A stretch of DNA of 64,000 bases from Lacrimispora sinapis (GCF_043633585.1 NZ_CP141832.1:744001-808000); one strand, 5' to 3'; positions 17,389 to 26,926 are shown, counted from the stretch's first letter. Program-made: numbers and translations. Notes: generated by a model not told the origin, from the letters alone.

Positions 17389-18897
17389 ATGAACAGGAGA
17401 AAGAAGTATGGAGCTGCGTTTCTTTCCGCTGCCCTGACACTGGTATTGGCGGGAGGATATGCGTATGCGGCAACCAAACATTTTGCAGATTCCACGAAGG
17501 ATGAAGCCTGGGATAATTGGGTACAGAAATGGGAAAACCAGGTGAGCACAGATTATGAAAAAGTTGCGCTGACTCCAGGGGCGGATGAGACTCAGATGAA
17601 TTTTGCCTGGTACTCCAGGGCGGACAAGGAAGCAACACCGAAGATCGAACTTTCCACCAACAGCAATATGAGCGGTGCAAAGGTATTTGAAGGTGAGGCC
17701 ACCCAGGCAATTGACGGATATAGGAGCAATAAGGCGACTGCTACGGCTCTGCAGGAAAATACCACGTACTATTACCGTTACTATAAAAATGGAGAGCCAA
17801 GCCAGATCTCTTCCTTTAAAACACACAGCTTTAACAGCTATACCATGCTTTATGTAGGAGATCCCCAGATCGGCGCATCCAAGGGACAAACCACCTCCAG
17901 AGGGGATAAGCTGGAGAATTCATCCCCATTGAATACGGCAGCCAGAAATGATTCCTTTAGCTGGAACAAGACCTTAAATATGGCCATGGCTGCAAACCCG
18001 GATGTCAGCTTTGTCCTTTCCGCCGGCGATCAGATCAATAAAAATGTAGAAGGCAGAGATCCGGGCAATGAAGTGGAATACGCCGGTTTTCTCAGTGCCG
18101 ACTGGATGGATTCCCTGCCCGTTGCCACAACCATCGGCAATCACGATTCCACCAACGAAAGCTACAGCTATCATTTCAATAACCCCAATGACACCCAGCT
18201 GGGAAAGACCGCTGCGGGAGGAGATTATTTTTATAAATACGGCCCGGCTCTGTATGTGGTTTTAAACACCAACAATTATAACTGTGCGGAGCATGAACAG
18301 GTGTTAAAACAAGCAGTAGCCGCCTATCCCAAAACGGCCTGGAGAATCGTAATGATTCATCAGGATATCTATGGCAGCGGGCTGGATCATTCCGATTCGG
18401 ACGGCATCGTGCTGAGAAGCCAGCTGACCCCTCTGATGGACAAATACGATGTGGATGTGGTGCTGCAGGGACATGACCATACCTATTCCAGAAGCTATCT
18501 GTTAAAATCCGATTCCAAAACCCATGCGAAGTATGATTTCTATGACTGGGATCATGTCAAGGATGAAGCAGGAGAGGTACTTCCTTATAACAATTCTGTC
18601 TATCAGGATGAAAATAACTGCTACACCATTGCCAATACCATGTCCGGAAGCGTGACCAATGCGGATGGCACCCTTTACATGGAAGCCAATTCCTCAACCG
18701 GCAGCAAGTATTACGAATTGATCCCCACCCAGCAGGATTATATTGCGGCGAGAAACCAGAACTGGAATCCAACTTATTCAGTGATCCGTATCAATCAGAA
18801 TACCTTTACCATTGATACATATGAGATTGCAGGCGGACGGCTGCAGAATATCGACCAAACCTTTACCTTAAAAAAGACCAGCACTTCGAGAAGATAG
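17389..18897 (+). CDS. Secreted purple-acid-phosphatase-like metallophosphoesterase
   Basis: A 502-aa exported protein with a Sec signal peptide (AALTLVLAGGYAYAA). An N-terminal fibronectin-like domain (~45-145) precedes a calcineurin-like phosphoesterase core with the metal-ligand blocks GDPQIG, SAGDQIN, IGNHD, VMIHQD and QGHDHTYSRS. It should hydrolyse phosphate esters outside the cell. The first block has Gln where many enzymes have His (GDxH), a common variant in this subfamily. Two TTTGTAAA copies 20 bp apart (17236 and 17256) lie in its upstream region and might bind a regulator. Confidence 0.9.
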   Translation: MNRRKKYGAAFLSAALTLVLAGGYAYAATKHFADSTKDEAWDNWVQKWENQVSTDYEKVALTPGADETQMNFAWYSRADKEATPKIELSTNSNMSGAKVFEGEATQAIDGYRSNKATATALQENTTYYYRYYKNGEPSQISSFKTHSFNSYTMLYVGDPQIGASKGQTTSRGDKLENSSPLNTAARNDSFSWNKTLNMAMAANPDVSFVLSAGDQINKNVEGRDPGNEVEYAGFLSADWMDSLPVATTIGNHDSTNESYSYHFNNPNDTQLGKTAAGGDYFYKYGPALYVVLNTNNYNCAEHEQVLKQAVAAYPKTAWRIVMIHQDIYGSGLDHSDSDGIVLRSQLTPLMDKYDVDVVLQGHDHTYSRSYLLKSDSKTHAKYDFYDWDHVKDEAGEVLPYNNSVYQDENNCYTIANTMSGSVTNADGTLYMEANSSTGSKYYELIPTQQDYIAARNQNWNPTYSVIRINQNTFTIDTYEIAGGRLQNIDQTFTLKKTSTSRR

Positions 18898-18920
18898 AAA
18901 AATGTATTCTGTATTTCATG

Positions 18921-18945
18921 GGGCGTCTGATTCCGTCAGGCGCCT
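18921..18945. other. GC-rich hairpin without T-run
   Basis: GGCGTCTGA and TCAGGCGCC pair around TTCC between the phosphoesterase and yibE/F genes. No U-tract follows, so it is more likely an RNA-stability element than an intrinsic terminator. Confidence 0.45.
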
Positions 18946-19020
18946 CGCCGCTTCCTTAAAAGCCGGTGCCAGTACCATTGCCGGCCTGTGGAAGCGCAGA
19001 GAAAGTGAGGAAGTATAAGC

Positions 19021-20229
19021 ATGGAGCAGATTTCTAAATCGGTAAAATTTTTACATAGTCATGGAGGAAAGCGGATCCAGTGGGTGTTGTTTGCCGTTTT
19101 TATGGCAGCATTTGCCCTTTTTTTGCTTCGGTTTAATCAGGTGGATATCGCCAGTCTGGTATCCACAGAGGGAAGGACCTTTGAGCGGGCAACGGTGGTT
19201 AAAATTTTAAAGGACAATGTACAGGAAGATGGAAACCGGGTGGGGCAGCAGAGTGTTTTAATAGAGGTTAAGACAGGACCTAAGAAGGGGGAGATTGTGG
19301 AGGCCACCAGCAACAACGGTTATCTCTTTGGAGCCGCCTGCCGGCCTGGAATGGGGGTAATAGACATACAAAGTCTTGCCGGGGACATCTCCCTTCATAC
19401 GGTGTACAGCTTTGACCGGGAATGGGCGGTTTTAGGATTTATTGCAATATTTCTGGCTGTGGTTTGTCTTATCGGAGGGAAAAAGGGGATTCTCGCCTGC
19501 GTGGGTCTGATTTTTACGTTCATCTGCATCATCTGGTTTTATATCCCCATGATCTATAAGGGATATTCGCCCTTTCTTGCGGCGATCCTTGTGGCCGCCG
19601 TTACCACGTTTGTGATCATGTATCTTCTTGGAGGCTGGTCCGGGAAAACCATCTGCGCCGTAATCGGAACGGTAGGGGGAGTTGTGATTGCCGGGATTTC
19701 GGCTTTCCTGTTTGGAAAGGCGGCCCATTTGACCGGATACAACGCACCGGAAATCGAGTCTCTGCTGGTACTGGAAAACATCCGGGGAATCCGGGTAGGA
19801 GAGCTGTTGTTTTCCGGACTATTGATCTCCGCTCTGGGAGCGGTTATGGATGTGGCAATGGCCATTTCCTCTACCGTATTTGAAATCCATGATCAGATGC
19901 CTCACCTGGATAGAAAGGGACTGTTCCGTTCGGGAATGAATGTAGGACGGGATGCCATGGGAACCATGGCTAACACTTTGATTCTGGCCTTTGTGGGGAG
20001 CGGAGTCAGTACCCTGATTTTAACCTATGCCTATGAATTGCCTTATCTTCAGATCATCAATTCCAATAATATGGTAATTGAAGTGATGCAGGGAATTTCC
20101 GGAAGTATGGGAGTGATTCTGACGGTACCCATCGTTTCGCTGATCGCATCGTTTGTGGCAGCAGGAAGAAAGCCAGAGGTGTCCGGACGCTTATCTTCAG
20201 AAACCATCACTGAGACAGTATCAGACTAA
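19021..20229 (+). CDS. YibE/F family integral membrane protein
   Basis: A 402-aa protein with one N-terminal membrane helix, an extracytoplasmic beta-rich segment (~45-130, resembling YibE) and about seven further helices (~135-385) carrying the YibE/F domain, including the conserved GAVMDVAMAISS and MGTMANTLILAFVG. The family is widespread in Firmicutes and has no established substrate. AGTGAGGAAG precedes the ATG. A terminator shared with the convergent hemerythrin gene begins at its stop codon. Confidence 0.88.
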   Translation: MEQISKSVKFLHSHGGKRIQWVLFAVFMAAFALFLLRFNQVDIASLVSTEGRTFERATVVKILKDNVQEDGNRVGQQSVLIEVKTGPKKGEIVEATSNNGYLFGAACRPGMGVIDIQSLAGDISLHTVYSFDREWAVLGFIAIFLAVVCLIGGKKGILACVGLIFTFICIIWFYIPMIYKGYSPFLAAILVAAVTTFVIMYLLGGWSGKTICAVIGTVGGVVIAGISAFLFGKAAHLTGYNAPEIESLLVLENIRGIRVGELLFSGLLISALGAVMDVAMAISSTVFEIHDQMPHLDRKGLFRSGMNVGRDAMGTMANTLILAFVGSGVSTLILTYAYELPYLQIINSNNMVIEVMQGISGSMGVILTVPIVSLIASFVAAGRKPEVSGRLSSETITETVSD

Positions 20230-20279
20230 AAAAGGACTGCCTTTGATGACATCATCTGTCATCAAAGGCAGTCCTTTTA
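20228..20279. terminator. Bidirectional terminator
   Basis: A perfect 22-bp inverted repeat (about 20230-20251 and 20257-20278) with A and T tails, placed between the convergent yibE/F and hemerythrin genes. Confidence 0.9.
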
Positions 20280-20287
20280 TAATTCGA

Positions 20288-20686
20288 TTAATGAGCCTTT
20301 TTTGCGTATTCACCGATCTTCTTGTCCATGTTGGAAATATGCTTGGTAAGCCATTCCAGGATCATCTGGTTGGCATTCAAAATTACCAGTAAATTTCCTC
20401 CGGACGCATTGTAATCATTTTTTAGCTTGGTTAGCTGTGAAATAAAGGCAGTATGTGCTTTTTTCTGTTCTTCATATCCCGGATAATGGATGCTGAGCAT
20501 GTATTTTTCCTCATCCGCAAAATGTTTTTTGGTATAATCATCCAAAAAGGCAAGAAGCTCCCCCACATATTCTTTGGCCCGGTTGTTCTTTCCTGCTTCA
20601 AAAAGGGCCTCTGCTTTTTCAAACCACATCTTATGCTGATCATCTATCATTGATATTCCAACGGATAAATTCGTTGTCCATGGCAT
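20288..20686 (-). CDS. Bacteriohemerythrin
   Basis: A 132-aa four-helix protein with a di-iron O2-binding site. Ligands are visible in order: His18 in IDDQHKMWF, His/Glu in KKHFADEEKYM, His in HTAFISQL, and the C-terminal HISNMDKKIGEY with His and Asp. In anaerobes such proteins bind or scavenge O2 or serve as iron stores. The upstream frame extends 27 codons, but AAGGAGGGAG precedes the ATG at 20686. Monocistronic. Confidence 0.92.
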   Translation of the reverse strand: MPWTTNLSVGISMIDDQHKMWFEKAEALFEAGKNNRAKEYVGELLAFLDDYTKKHFADEEKYMLSIHYPGYEEQKKAHTAFISQLTKLKNDYNASGGNLLVILNANQMILEWLTKHISNMDKKIGEYAKKAH

Positions 20687-20841
20687 AAGTACTCCCTCCT
20701 TACTGGTATTTATTTGATATCTATGATTATAAACCCATAATATGGAAAAATCAAGCAAATTAGCCAATACAAAAAATAAAAACTATTATTAATATTTCCT
20801 TTGATATAGGTAAAACCTAAGTCCAAAAGGTACATATAAAA

Positions 20842-20870
20842 TTGACGTACCTCTGCTGCAATGTTATAAT
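20842..20870 (+). promoter_or_regulatory. Sigma-A promoter of rluF-ligA-metA
   Basis: TTGACG (20842-20847), 17-bp spacer, perfect TATAAT (20865-20870), 32 bp before the rluF start codon. Confidence 0.8.
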
Positions 20871-20902
20871 TTTTATTTAGTAAACTGTAAGGGAGAAAGA
20901 AC

Positions 20903-21700
20903 ATGGAGGCAGAGGGAATCCGTCTGAATAAATTTTTAAGTGAAGCAGGGATCTGTTCCCGCAGGGAGGCGGACCGTCTCATAGAAGCAGGTAAGGTACG
21001 GATTGATGGACAGGCTGCATCAACCGGACAGAAGGTTCTGCCGGGCCAGACTGTTTTGGTCAATGGGCGTATCATAACGGCAGCGGGAGGGAATAAGAGT
21101 CATAAGGAAAAACCGGTCCTTCTGGCAGTTTATAAGCCCAAAGGCATCGTATGCACCACATCCCACAAAGACCGTGCTCCAAATATTGTGGACATGATAG
21201 ATTATCCTGTCCGCATCTATCCCGTGGGCCGACTGGATAAAGATTCCGAAGGCCTGATTCTTATGACGAATCAGGGTGAACTTGTGAATAAAATAATGCG
21301 CAGCGGAAATGCTCATGAAAAGGAATATCTTGTGAAAGTAAACCGCCCCGTCACCGATGACTTTATCCGCAAGCTGAAAAAAGGAGTGTTCCTGTCCGAG
21401 CTGGACGTGACTACAAAACCCTGTTTTGCAGCTAAAACCGGAGAAAAGGCATTTAAGATCGTTTTGACCCAGGGCCTGAACCGCCAGATCAGGCGGATGT
21501 GCGGAGAGTTAGGCTATGAAGTGCGGCTGTTGAAACGAATGCGGATTATGAATGTGGAACTGGGAGATTTAAAACCCGGCGCTTACCGGGAGCTTTCAAA
21601 GAGAGAATACCACCAGATGAAGGAAGCCTTAAAAGGCTCAAGCAATCTTTCCTATAAAGAACAAAAAAAGGAGTTATCTGATGGACGCCAAACTAGATAG
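20903..21700 (+). CDS. rluF: 23S rRNA pseudouridine synthase, RluF type
   Basis: A 265-aa RsuA-family enzyme that isomerises uridine in 23S rRNA. An N-terminal S4 RNA-binding domain (IRLNKFLSEAGICSRREADR) is followed by the catalytic domain with the aspartate in GRLDKDSEGLILMTN and the C-terminal QGLNRQIRRMCGELGYEV. The S4 and catalytic segments follow E. coli RluF more closely than RluB or RsuA, so RluF is the best name; target-site specificity is inferred. Its 3' end overlaps ligA by 20 bp. Confidence 0.88.
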   Translation: MEAEGIRLNKFLSEAGICSRREADRLIEAGKVRIDGQAASTGQKVLPGQTVLVNGRIITAAGGNKSHKEKPVLLAVYKPKGIVCTTSHKDRAPNIVDMIDYPVRIYPVGRLDKDSEGLILMTNQGELVNKIMRSGNAHEKEYLVKVNRPVTDDFIRKLKKGVFLSELDVTTKPCFAAKTGEKAFKIVLTQGLNRQIRRMCGELGYEVRLLKRMRIMNVELGDLKPGAYRELSKREYHQMKEALKGSSNLSYKEQKKELSDGRQTR

Positions 21701-23639
21701 AATGAAAGAACTGATCCAGGTTTTAAATGAGGCGGGGAAAGCCTATTACCAGGAAAGCCGTGAGATCATGAGCAATTTTGAATACGACAGACTCTACGAT
21801 GAACTGCAGAAGCTGGAAAAGGAGACCGGAGTGATCCTATCCAAAAGCCCCACCCAGAACGTGGGCTTCCATGTGCTGAGTGAACTCCCAAAAGAAGCAC
21901 ACGAAAGCCCTATGTTATCCCTTGATAAGACAAAAAGCGTGGAAGAGCTGGAGGAATGGCTGGGCAGCCAGAAAGGGATTTTATCCTGGAAGCTTGACGG
22001 TCTGACCGTTGTTCTTAACTACAACCACGGAACTCTTCAAAAAGCCGTGACCCGGGGAAATGGGGAAATCGGGGAGGTCATAACAAATAATGCAAAGGTA
22101 TTTTCCAATATTCCTCTTACGATATCCCACCAGGAAGAGCTTGTACTGAGAGGTGAGGCGGTCATCAAATATTCCGATTTTAACCGGATCAATGAAGAAA
22201 TTGGTGATGTGGCAGCCAGGTATAAGAATCCCCGAAATTTGTGCAGCGGTTCTGTCCGGCAGCTAAACAACGAGATCACAGCCCAAAGAAACGTCAATTT
22301 TATGGCATTTGCTCTGGTATCTGCAGAAGGGGTTGACTTTAATAACTCCAGAAGAGTTCAGTTTGAGTGGCTGAAAGAGCAGGGCTTTGATGTGGTGGAT
22401 TACAAGACCGTAACAAGGGAAACACTGGCTGACACTGTGAAAGAGTTTGCAAAGGAGGTTGGGAACTATGATATCCCATCCGACGGGCTGGTGCTTTTAT
22501 TAGACGATATTTCTTACGGCCAGTCTCTTGGCCGGACGGCAAAGTTTCCCCGCAATGCCATCGCATTTAAATGGGCAGACGAGATCAGGGAGACGACCCT
22601 TGTAAAAATCCTTTGGAGCCCGTCAAGGACCGGTCTCATCAACCCGGTTGCCATCTTTGAACCCGTAGAGTTGGAAGGGACCACCGTAAGCCGTGCCAGT
22701 GTCCACAACCTAAGCATCATGGAAGCGTTACAGCTTGGAGAAGGAGATCAGATCACCGTGTATAAGGCGAACATGATCATTCCTCAGATCGCCGACAATC
22801 TGACAAGGAGCGGAACCATTAAGATTCCGGAAGAATGTCCGGTTTGTTCCGGAAAAACAGAGATCCGAAAGGTCAATGACGTAAAGAGCTTATACTGTAC
22901 CAATCCGGATTGCCAGGCAAAGAAGATAAAGAGCTTTTCACTCTTTGTCAGCCGGGATGCCTTAAATATCGACGGACTTTCCGAAGCCACCCTGGAAAAA
23001 TTTATCGGCGCCGGCTTTATCCGGGAATATGCAGACATTTTCCATTTGGAGCAGTATGAGGAAAGCATTACTCAAATGGAGGGATTCGGGAAAAAGTCCT
23101 ACGATAATCTGATACAGGCGGTGAAGAATGCGTCCCATACCACCCTTCCAAGGCTGATCTATGGACTTGGAATAGCCGGGATCGGCCTGGCAAATGCCAA
23201 GATGCTCTGCAGAGAGTTCCGGTTCGATTTTGAGAGAATGCGCCATGCAGAAGAAGAGGAACTGATTTCCGTCCCGGGAATCGGAAAAGTCCTTGCGGAT
23301 GCCTGGATCAATTATTTCAAGCAGGACAAGAACAATGAGATGGTGGACCGGCTTCTTAGTGAAGTCACCATCGGGCAGATGGCAGAAACAGAAGAAAATA
23401 CAAAGCTGGAGGGGAAAATTTTTGTCATCACCGGTTCGGTGAATCACTTTGAAAACCGGAAAGCGCTTCAGGAAGCCATTGAAGCCCAGGGAGGAAAGGT
23501 CACTGGTTCTGTTACTTCAAAAACCACGTATTTAATCAACAACGACACCACGTCCAATTCTTCCAAGAATAAAAAGGCGAAGGAACTGGGAGTGCCTATT
23601 ATATCAGAGGAAGATTTTATAAAAATACTGGAGGAATAA
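21681..23639 (+). CDS. ligA: NAD-dependent DNA ligase
   Basis: A 652-aa ligase that seals nicks using NAD+. The Ia domain (EYDRLYDELQ) binds NMN; Lys104 in SWKLDGL is the AMP-accepting lysine, with Trp rather than the usual Glu-Leu/Pro context before it. OB-fold (~310-390), four-Cys zinc finger (CPVCSG and CTNPDCQAK), helix-hairpin-helix repeats (~430-560) and a C-terminal BRCT domain (~575-650) follow in the usual order. It begins inside the rluF 3' end (20-bp overlap) after AAAAAAGGAG and ends 3 bp before metA. The variant KxDG neighbourhood suggests a divergent LigA lineage. Confidence 0.93.
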   Translation: MDAKLDRMKELIQVLNEAGKAYYQESREIMSNFEYDRLYDELQKLEKETGVILSKSPTQNVGFHVLSELPKEAHESPMLSLDKTKSVEELEEWLGSQKGILSWKLDGLTVVLNYNHGTLQKAVTRGNGEIGEVITNNAKVFSNIPLTISHQEELVLRGEAVIKYSDFNRINEEIGDVAARYKNPRNLCSGSVRQLNNEITAQRNVNFMAFALVSAEGVDFNNSRRVQFEWLKEQGFDVVDYKTVTRETLADTVKEFAKEVGNYDIPSDGLVLLLDDISYGQSLGRTAKFPRNAIAFKWADEIRETTLVKILWSPSRTGLINPVAIFEPVELEGTTVSRASVHNLSIMEALQLGEGDQITVYKANMIIPQIADNLTRSGTIKIPEECPVCSGKTEIRKVNDVKSLYCTNPDCQAKKIKSFSLFVSRDALNIDGLSEATLEKFIGAGFIREYADIFHLEQYEESITQMEGFGKKSYDNLIQAVKNASHTTLPRLIYGLGIAGIGLANAKMLCREFRFDFERMRHAEEEELISVPGIGKVLADAWINYFKQDKNNEMVDRLLSEVTIGQMAETEENTKLEGKIFVITGSVNHFENRKALQEAIEAQGGKVTGSVTSKTTYLINNDTTSNSSKNKKAKELGVPIISEEDFIKILEE

Positions 23640-23642
23640 AGT

Positions 23643-24575
23643 ATGCCCATTAAAGTACAAAAGGATTTGCCTGCAAAAGCCATATTGGAAAAAGAGAATA
23701 TATTTACCATGGATGAGGACCGTGCGTTAAGCCAGGACATCCGACCTCTGGAAATTCTGATTGTAAATTTAATGCCCATCAAGGAAGAAACAGAAACTCA
23801 GCTTTTACGCGCTCTTTCCAACACACCGCTGCAGGTGGACTGTTCCTTTTTGATGCTGGAGAGCCATACTTCCAAAAATACATCTGCCAGTCATTTGAAT
23901 AAGTTTTATATTTATCTCGATGAAGTGCAGAATAAAAAGTTTGACGGAATGATCATCACCGGTGCACCGGTGGAGCATATGGAGTTTGAAGAAGTAAACT
24001 ACTGGAAGGAGCTGGCTAAGATCATGGAATGGAGCAAGACCCATGTGACCAGCACCCTCCACATCTGCTGGGGCGCGCAGGCAGGCCTTTATTACCATTA
24101 TGGCATCAGGAAATATAAAAGAGACAGCAAGCTGTCCGGCATCTATTGCCATAAGATTCTGGACCGCAAGATACCTCTTGTAAGAAGCATGGATGATTTT
24201 GTGATGGCACCTCATTCCCGGTATACGGAAGTGCGAAGAGAGGATATTGAAAAGCACCCGGAGCTTCAGATTCTTGCCGAGTCAAAGGAAGCGGGAATTT
24301 ATCTGGTCATGAGCGAAGATGGAAAACAGATATTTGTCCAGGGACATCCGGAGTATGACCGCATGACACTGGACGGGGAGTATCACAGGGATCTGGAAAA
24401 AGGTTTAAACCCCAAGATCCCCTGCAACTATTATGAAGATGATGATCCCAATACGGTTCCAATGCTGAACTGGCGGAATGCGGCGAATACGCTGTATGCC
24501 AACTGGCTGAATTATTATGTATATCAGGTAACGCCGTATGAGTTGGACGCGGACGAGCCGGAGTATGTGATTTAA
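23643..24575 (+). CDS. metA: Homoserine O-acetyltransferase (MetA family)
   Basis: A 310-aa enzyme for the first step of methionine synthesis from homoserine. The catalytic residues are in register: Cys142 (HICWGAQAG), His235 and Glu237 (GHPEYDR). Residue 111 is Glu (APVEHMEF). In this family Glu111 goes with acetyl-CoA use and Gly111 with succinyl-CoA, so the product should be O-acetylhomoserine. It follows ligA by 3 bp, so it shares the promoter before rluF; no separate Met-responsive leader is visible. Its last 18 codons are duplicated 3949 bp downstream. Confidence 0.94.
   Translation: MPIKVQKDLPAKAILEKENIFTMDEDRALSQDIRPLEILIVNLMPIKEETETQLLRALSNTPLQVDCSFLMLESHTSKNTSASHLNKFYIYLDEVQNKKFDGMIITGAPVEHMEFEEVNYWKELAKIMEWSKTHVTSTLHICWGAQAGLYYHYGIRKYKRDSKLSGIYCHKILDRKIPLVRSMDDFVMAPHSRYTEVRREDIEKHPELQILAESKEAGIYLVMSEDGKQIFVQGHPEYDRMTLDGEYHRDLEKGLNPKIPCNYYEDDDPNTVPMLNWRNAANTLYANWLNYYVYQVTPYELDADEPEYVI
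24520..24574 (+). repeat. 55-bp direct repeat, left copy (metA 3' end)
   Basis: Identical over 55 bp to 28469-28523. This copy is the intact metA C-terminus ending at codon VI and its stop. Confidence 0.92.
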
Positions 24576-24718
24576 GGAGAATTTCTGACATTTTTATGCT
24601 CAATGCAGAATAGGCAAAACTATCGTAAAGTATTGCAAAATATCATGTTTTAGGGAAAGATCGGGGTACGATTATTTATGTATAATGACCTCGCATAATT
24701 AATATGTTTAGATATATA

Positions 24719-24768
24719 AATAAGTCCATATGCTTGTAGGTGAAACTATGAGTATATGGGCTTATTTT
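24719..24768 (+). terminator. Probable terminator downstream of metA
   Basis: Arms of about 17 bp (AATAAGTCCATATGCTT with a matching right arm ending TTATTTTAG, several G-U pairs) around a 14-nt loop. Confidence 0.6.
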
Positions 24769-25024
24769 AGTGCCTTAAATTACAATGCAAACTTATCCCC
24801 CTACCATTGCTTCAAACGTCCATATGGGCATTCTGAAATATCACAGGGATGTTCATAGGCACAAGTTGAAATGTTAGTTTCATATAAAAAATAAACCAGC
24901 TTTCTTCTCTCGGGTATAATGGTTCATTCCTTTCTTCATATTAGTTTACTGTATATGGCCTTAAAATAGCTGTCCAGTTTATTGGAGCCGATCCACAAAC
25001 CAGTAACAGAAATAGAAATAACTA

Positions 25025-25063
25025 TTGCAAATATTGGAACTAAACATGTATAATATTGGAACT
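25025..25063 (+). promoter_or_regulatory. Promoter with two 22-bp-spaced direct repeats
   Basis: TTGCAA (25025-25030), an 18-bp spacer and TATAAT (25049-25054). The 12-mer AATATTGGAACT occurs at 25030-25041 and 25052-25063, exactly two helical turns apart, flanking the -10 box. This looks like an operator for a regulator binding one DNA face. It drives the pair of genes at 25143 and 25559. Confidence 0.6.
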
Positions 25064-25142
25064 TAAGTTGTAATGAATTTCAACTAGGAATATATTAATA
25101 AGAAGTATCCATATTAAAATATAATTATTAGGGAGATAACGA

Positions 25143-25562
25143 ATGTTGAAACATTATAAAACTAATAGTGAAACAATGTTAGCATTAGGGTCTACATGTT
25201 GTCTATTAATTATGAAGTATTATGAGACAGTATTTTATTACAGAAATATAAATTTGATTTTAGACACATTATATGGATTTGTTGTAATCCCTCTTTTTTA
25301 TTTTTTTCTCTCCTCTTGTCTTGCAACAATATTTGTTAAATTATCTAGTGTTCAGGTATCTAAAACAACAAAAAAGATTTCCAAACTGATAGATATTTTA
25401 TTGTTAGTAATTTATATAATTGTTCTTGTTTTAAAACTATTAGGATTTATCACTATTGGAAACATACCTTTTATTTCAATCTACTGGATTGTTTTTATTG
25501 CATGGGGATGCATATTTACTATTGATGTTAATGCACAGTTAAAGAAAGGGGAAACTATTTGA
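25143..25562 (+). CDS. Hypothetical membrane protein
   Basis: A 139-aa protein with about four hydrophobic segments (near residues 12-30, 42-66, 80-105 and 112-130) and a short basic/polar C-terminus. I do not recognise a family. GGGAG precedes its ATG, and its stop overlaps the TTG start of the secreted protein that follows, so the two are coupled. The arrangement (small membrane protein then secreted protein) recurs 2 kb downstream next to a toxin, so it could be an immunity or export partner; that is inference. Codon use is AT-rich. Confidence 0.6.
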   Translation: MLKHYKTNSETMLALGSTCCLLIMKYYETVFYYRNINLILDTLYGFVVIPLFYFFLSSCLATIFVKLSSVQVSKTTKKISKLIDILLLVIYIIVLVLKLLGFITIGNIPFISIYWIVFIAWGCIFTIDVNAQLKKGETI

Positions 25563-26182
25563 AAAAGGGATTAAAGATTATTTTAGGATTAGCTATTGTA
25601 CTTAGTTTTGGATCTATTTCTGCATTTGCAGCTCCTACTGGCACAGATAGTTCAGCACCTCATATAACGACTGTTCTGACTATATCAGATCCAGAAACAG
25701 GTCAGAAATGGGAGTGGGAATTACCAGAAAATGAGGTTAAAGTTACTCCTTCAAACAGCCTTTTAAGATCAGGAAATACTATCACAGAAGCAGTCGTAAG
25801 TTTTGATGCTGGAAAGTATTTAAATGCGACGTTACTTGCTAATCCTAGTCAATCCGCAACATTGGAGGACGATATTACAATAAAAACTGGATTAACGTAT
25901 TCTACCAATGCGGCGAATAATACGGTGCGTATTTATAATGTTTTCGGTTCAACTACACCCAAAGGGCTTTATTATGCAGAAAATAGAAAAGTATATTGGA
26001 GAAATCCAGGTGCTTCTATAGGTGGGACACTAACTCCAACTTCAAATTCTTGGAATTATTCAGTAGATTCCACAGCAGGAATGTATTCATCAGATGTACC
26101 TCTATATTCACTTTTGGATTGTAGAGTGAGAGTATCTGGAATGAGTAACTACAGAGATCTAAGTGTTAAATGTACATTATAG
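25559..26182 (+). CDS. Secreted protein of unknown function
   Basis: A 207-aa protein from a TTG start overlapping the preceding stop, with GAAAGGGG upstream. A Sec signal peptide (IILGLAIVLSFGSISAFAA) should be cleaved after about residue 25. The mature part is Ser/Thr/Asn-rich and predicted beta-rich, with two Cys near the C-terminus (LLDCRVRV, VKCTL). No family recognised. Its place in the island, paired with a membrane protein exactly as the type 44 toxin is, makes a secreted effector plausible but unproven. Confidence 0.6.
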   Translation: MKKGLKIILGLAIVLSFGSISAFAAPTGTDSSAPHITTVLTISDPETGQKWEWELPENEVKVTPSNSLLRSGNTITEAVVSFDAGKYLNATLLANPSQSATLEDDITIKTGLTYSTNAANNTVRIYNVFGSTTPKGLYYAENRKVYWRNPGASIGGTLTPTSNSWNYSVDSTAGMYSSDVPLYSLLDCRVRVSGMSNYRDLSVKCTL

Positions 26183-26267
26183 TTCTATAACCATAAAATA
26201 CTTCCCCCAAGCAATAAATTTTCAATAGTTAAAGTCTTCTATAAAACATTTAGAAGGTTTAAGATAG

Positions 26268-26894
26268 TCAAAAAAGTCAGCATCTGTTGGCTTTTTTGGA
26301 TGCTGGGCACATTCGAGACGGAGATTTGACGAAGCCGTTAAGGCTTTGCCAAAAGCGAGTCAAAAAAATGCACTTGGATATCTTGCATTGAAACAAATCC
26401 AGGCTATTTACAGAGAAGAAGCCAAACTCAGTGATATGAGTTCCAAAGAACGACTGGAACATCGCCAGCTGACCATAAAACCCTTGGTCGATGCGTATTT
26501 CGCATGGGCAAAGGAAAGCGAGAGCAAAGTTCCGGCCAAAGGAAAAACTCACAATGGCTTCACCTATTCCATTAATCAAGAGAAGTATCTTAAAGTATTC
26601 CTTGAAGATGGGGAAGTTCCAATGGATAACAATTCAGCAGAACAATCGATTCGTTCTTTCTGTGTAGGAAAGAAAAACTGGGTTATGATTGATACAATCG
26701 CAGGAGCTGACTCCAGTGCTATTATTTACAGCATAGCAGAGACAGCCAAAGCCAACCATTTGAAGCCTTATGATTATTTTGAATATCTGCTGACAGAGAT
26801 TCCAAAACACCTGGAGGAAAAAGATAACAGTTTCTGCGAAGATCTGTTGCCCTGGTCAGATAAGCTTCCGGTTAATTGCAGAAAATCACTGTAA
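26268..26894 (+). pseudogene. IS66-family transposase, C-terminal remnant
   Basis: An in-frame fragment beginning after an in-frame stop at 26265-26267, with the IS66 TnpC segments GCWAHSRRRFDEAVKAL, ALKQIQAIYREE, DNNSAEQSIRSFCVGKKNW and the tail after ETAKANHLKPY. It holds only about 208 of the roughly 500 residues of the full protein; the N-terminal half with the first catalytic aspartates is gone. A dead insertion-sequence remnant that marks past mobility in the island. Confidence 0.9.
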
Positions 26895-26926
26895 AAACAT
26901 ACCGCTCATATGAGCGGCATGTTTTT
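26893..26926 (+). terminator. Terminator after the IS66 remnant
   Basis: AAAAACAT/CCGCTCA pairs with TGAGCGG/ATGTTTTT around TA, ending in TTTTT. Confidence 0.8.

Noticed and set aside
18921..18945. Hairpin after the metallophosphoesterase as an intrinsic terminator
   Set aside because: No T-run follows on either strand.
24576..25142. A gene between metA and the first island ORF
   Set aside because: Frames are short and broken; only a terminator and a promoter with repeats can be supported.
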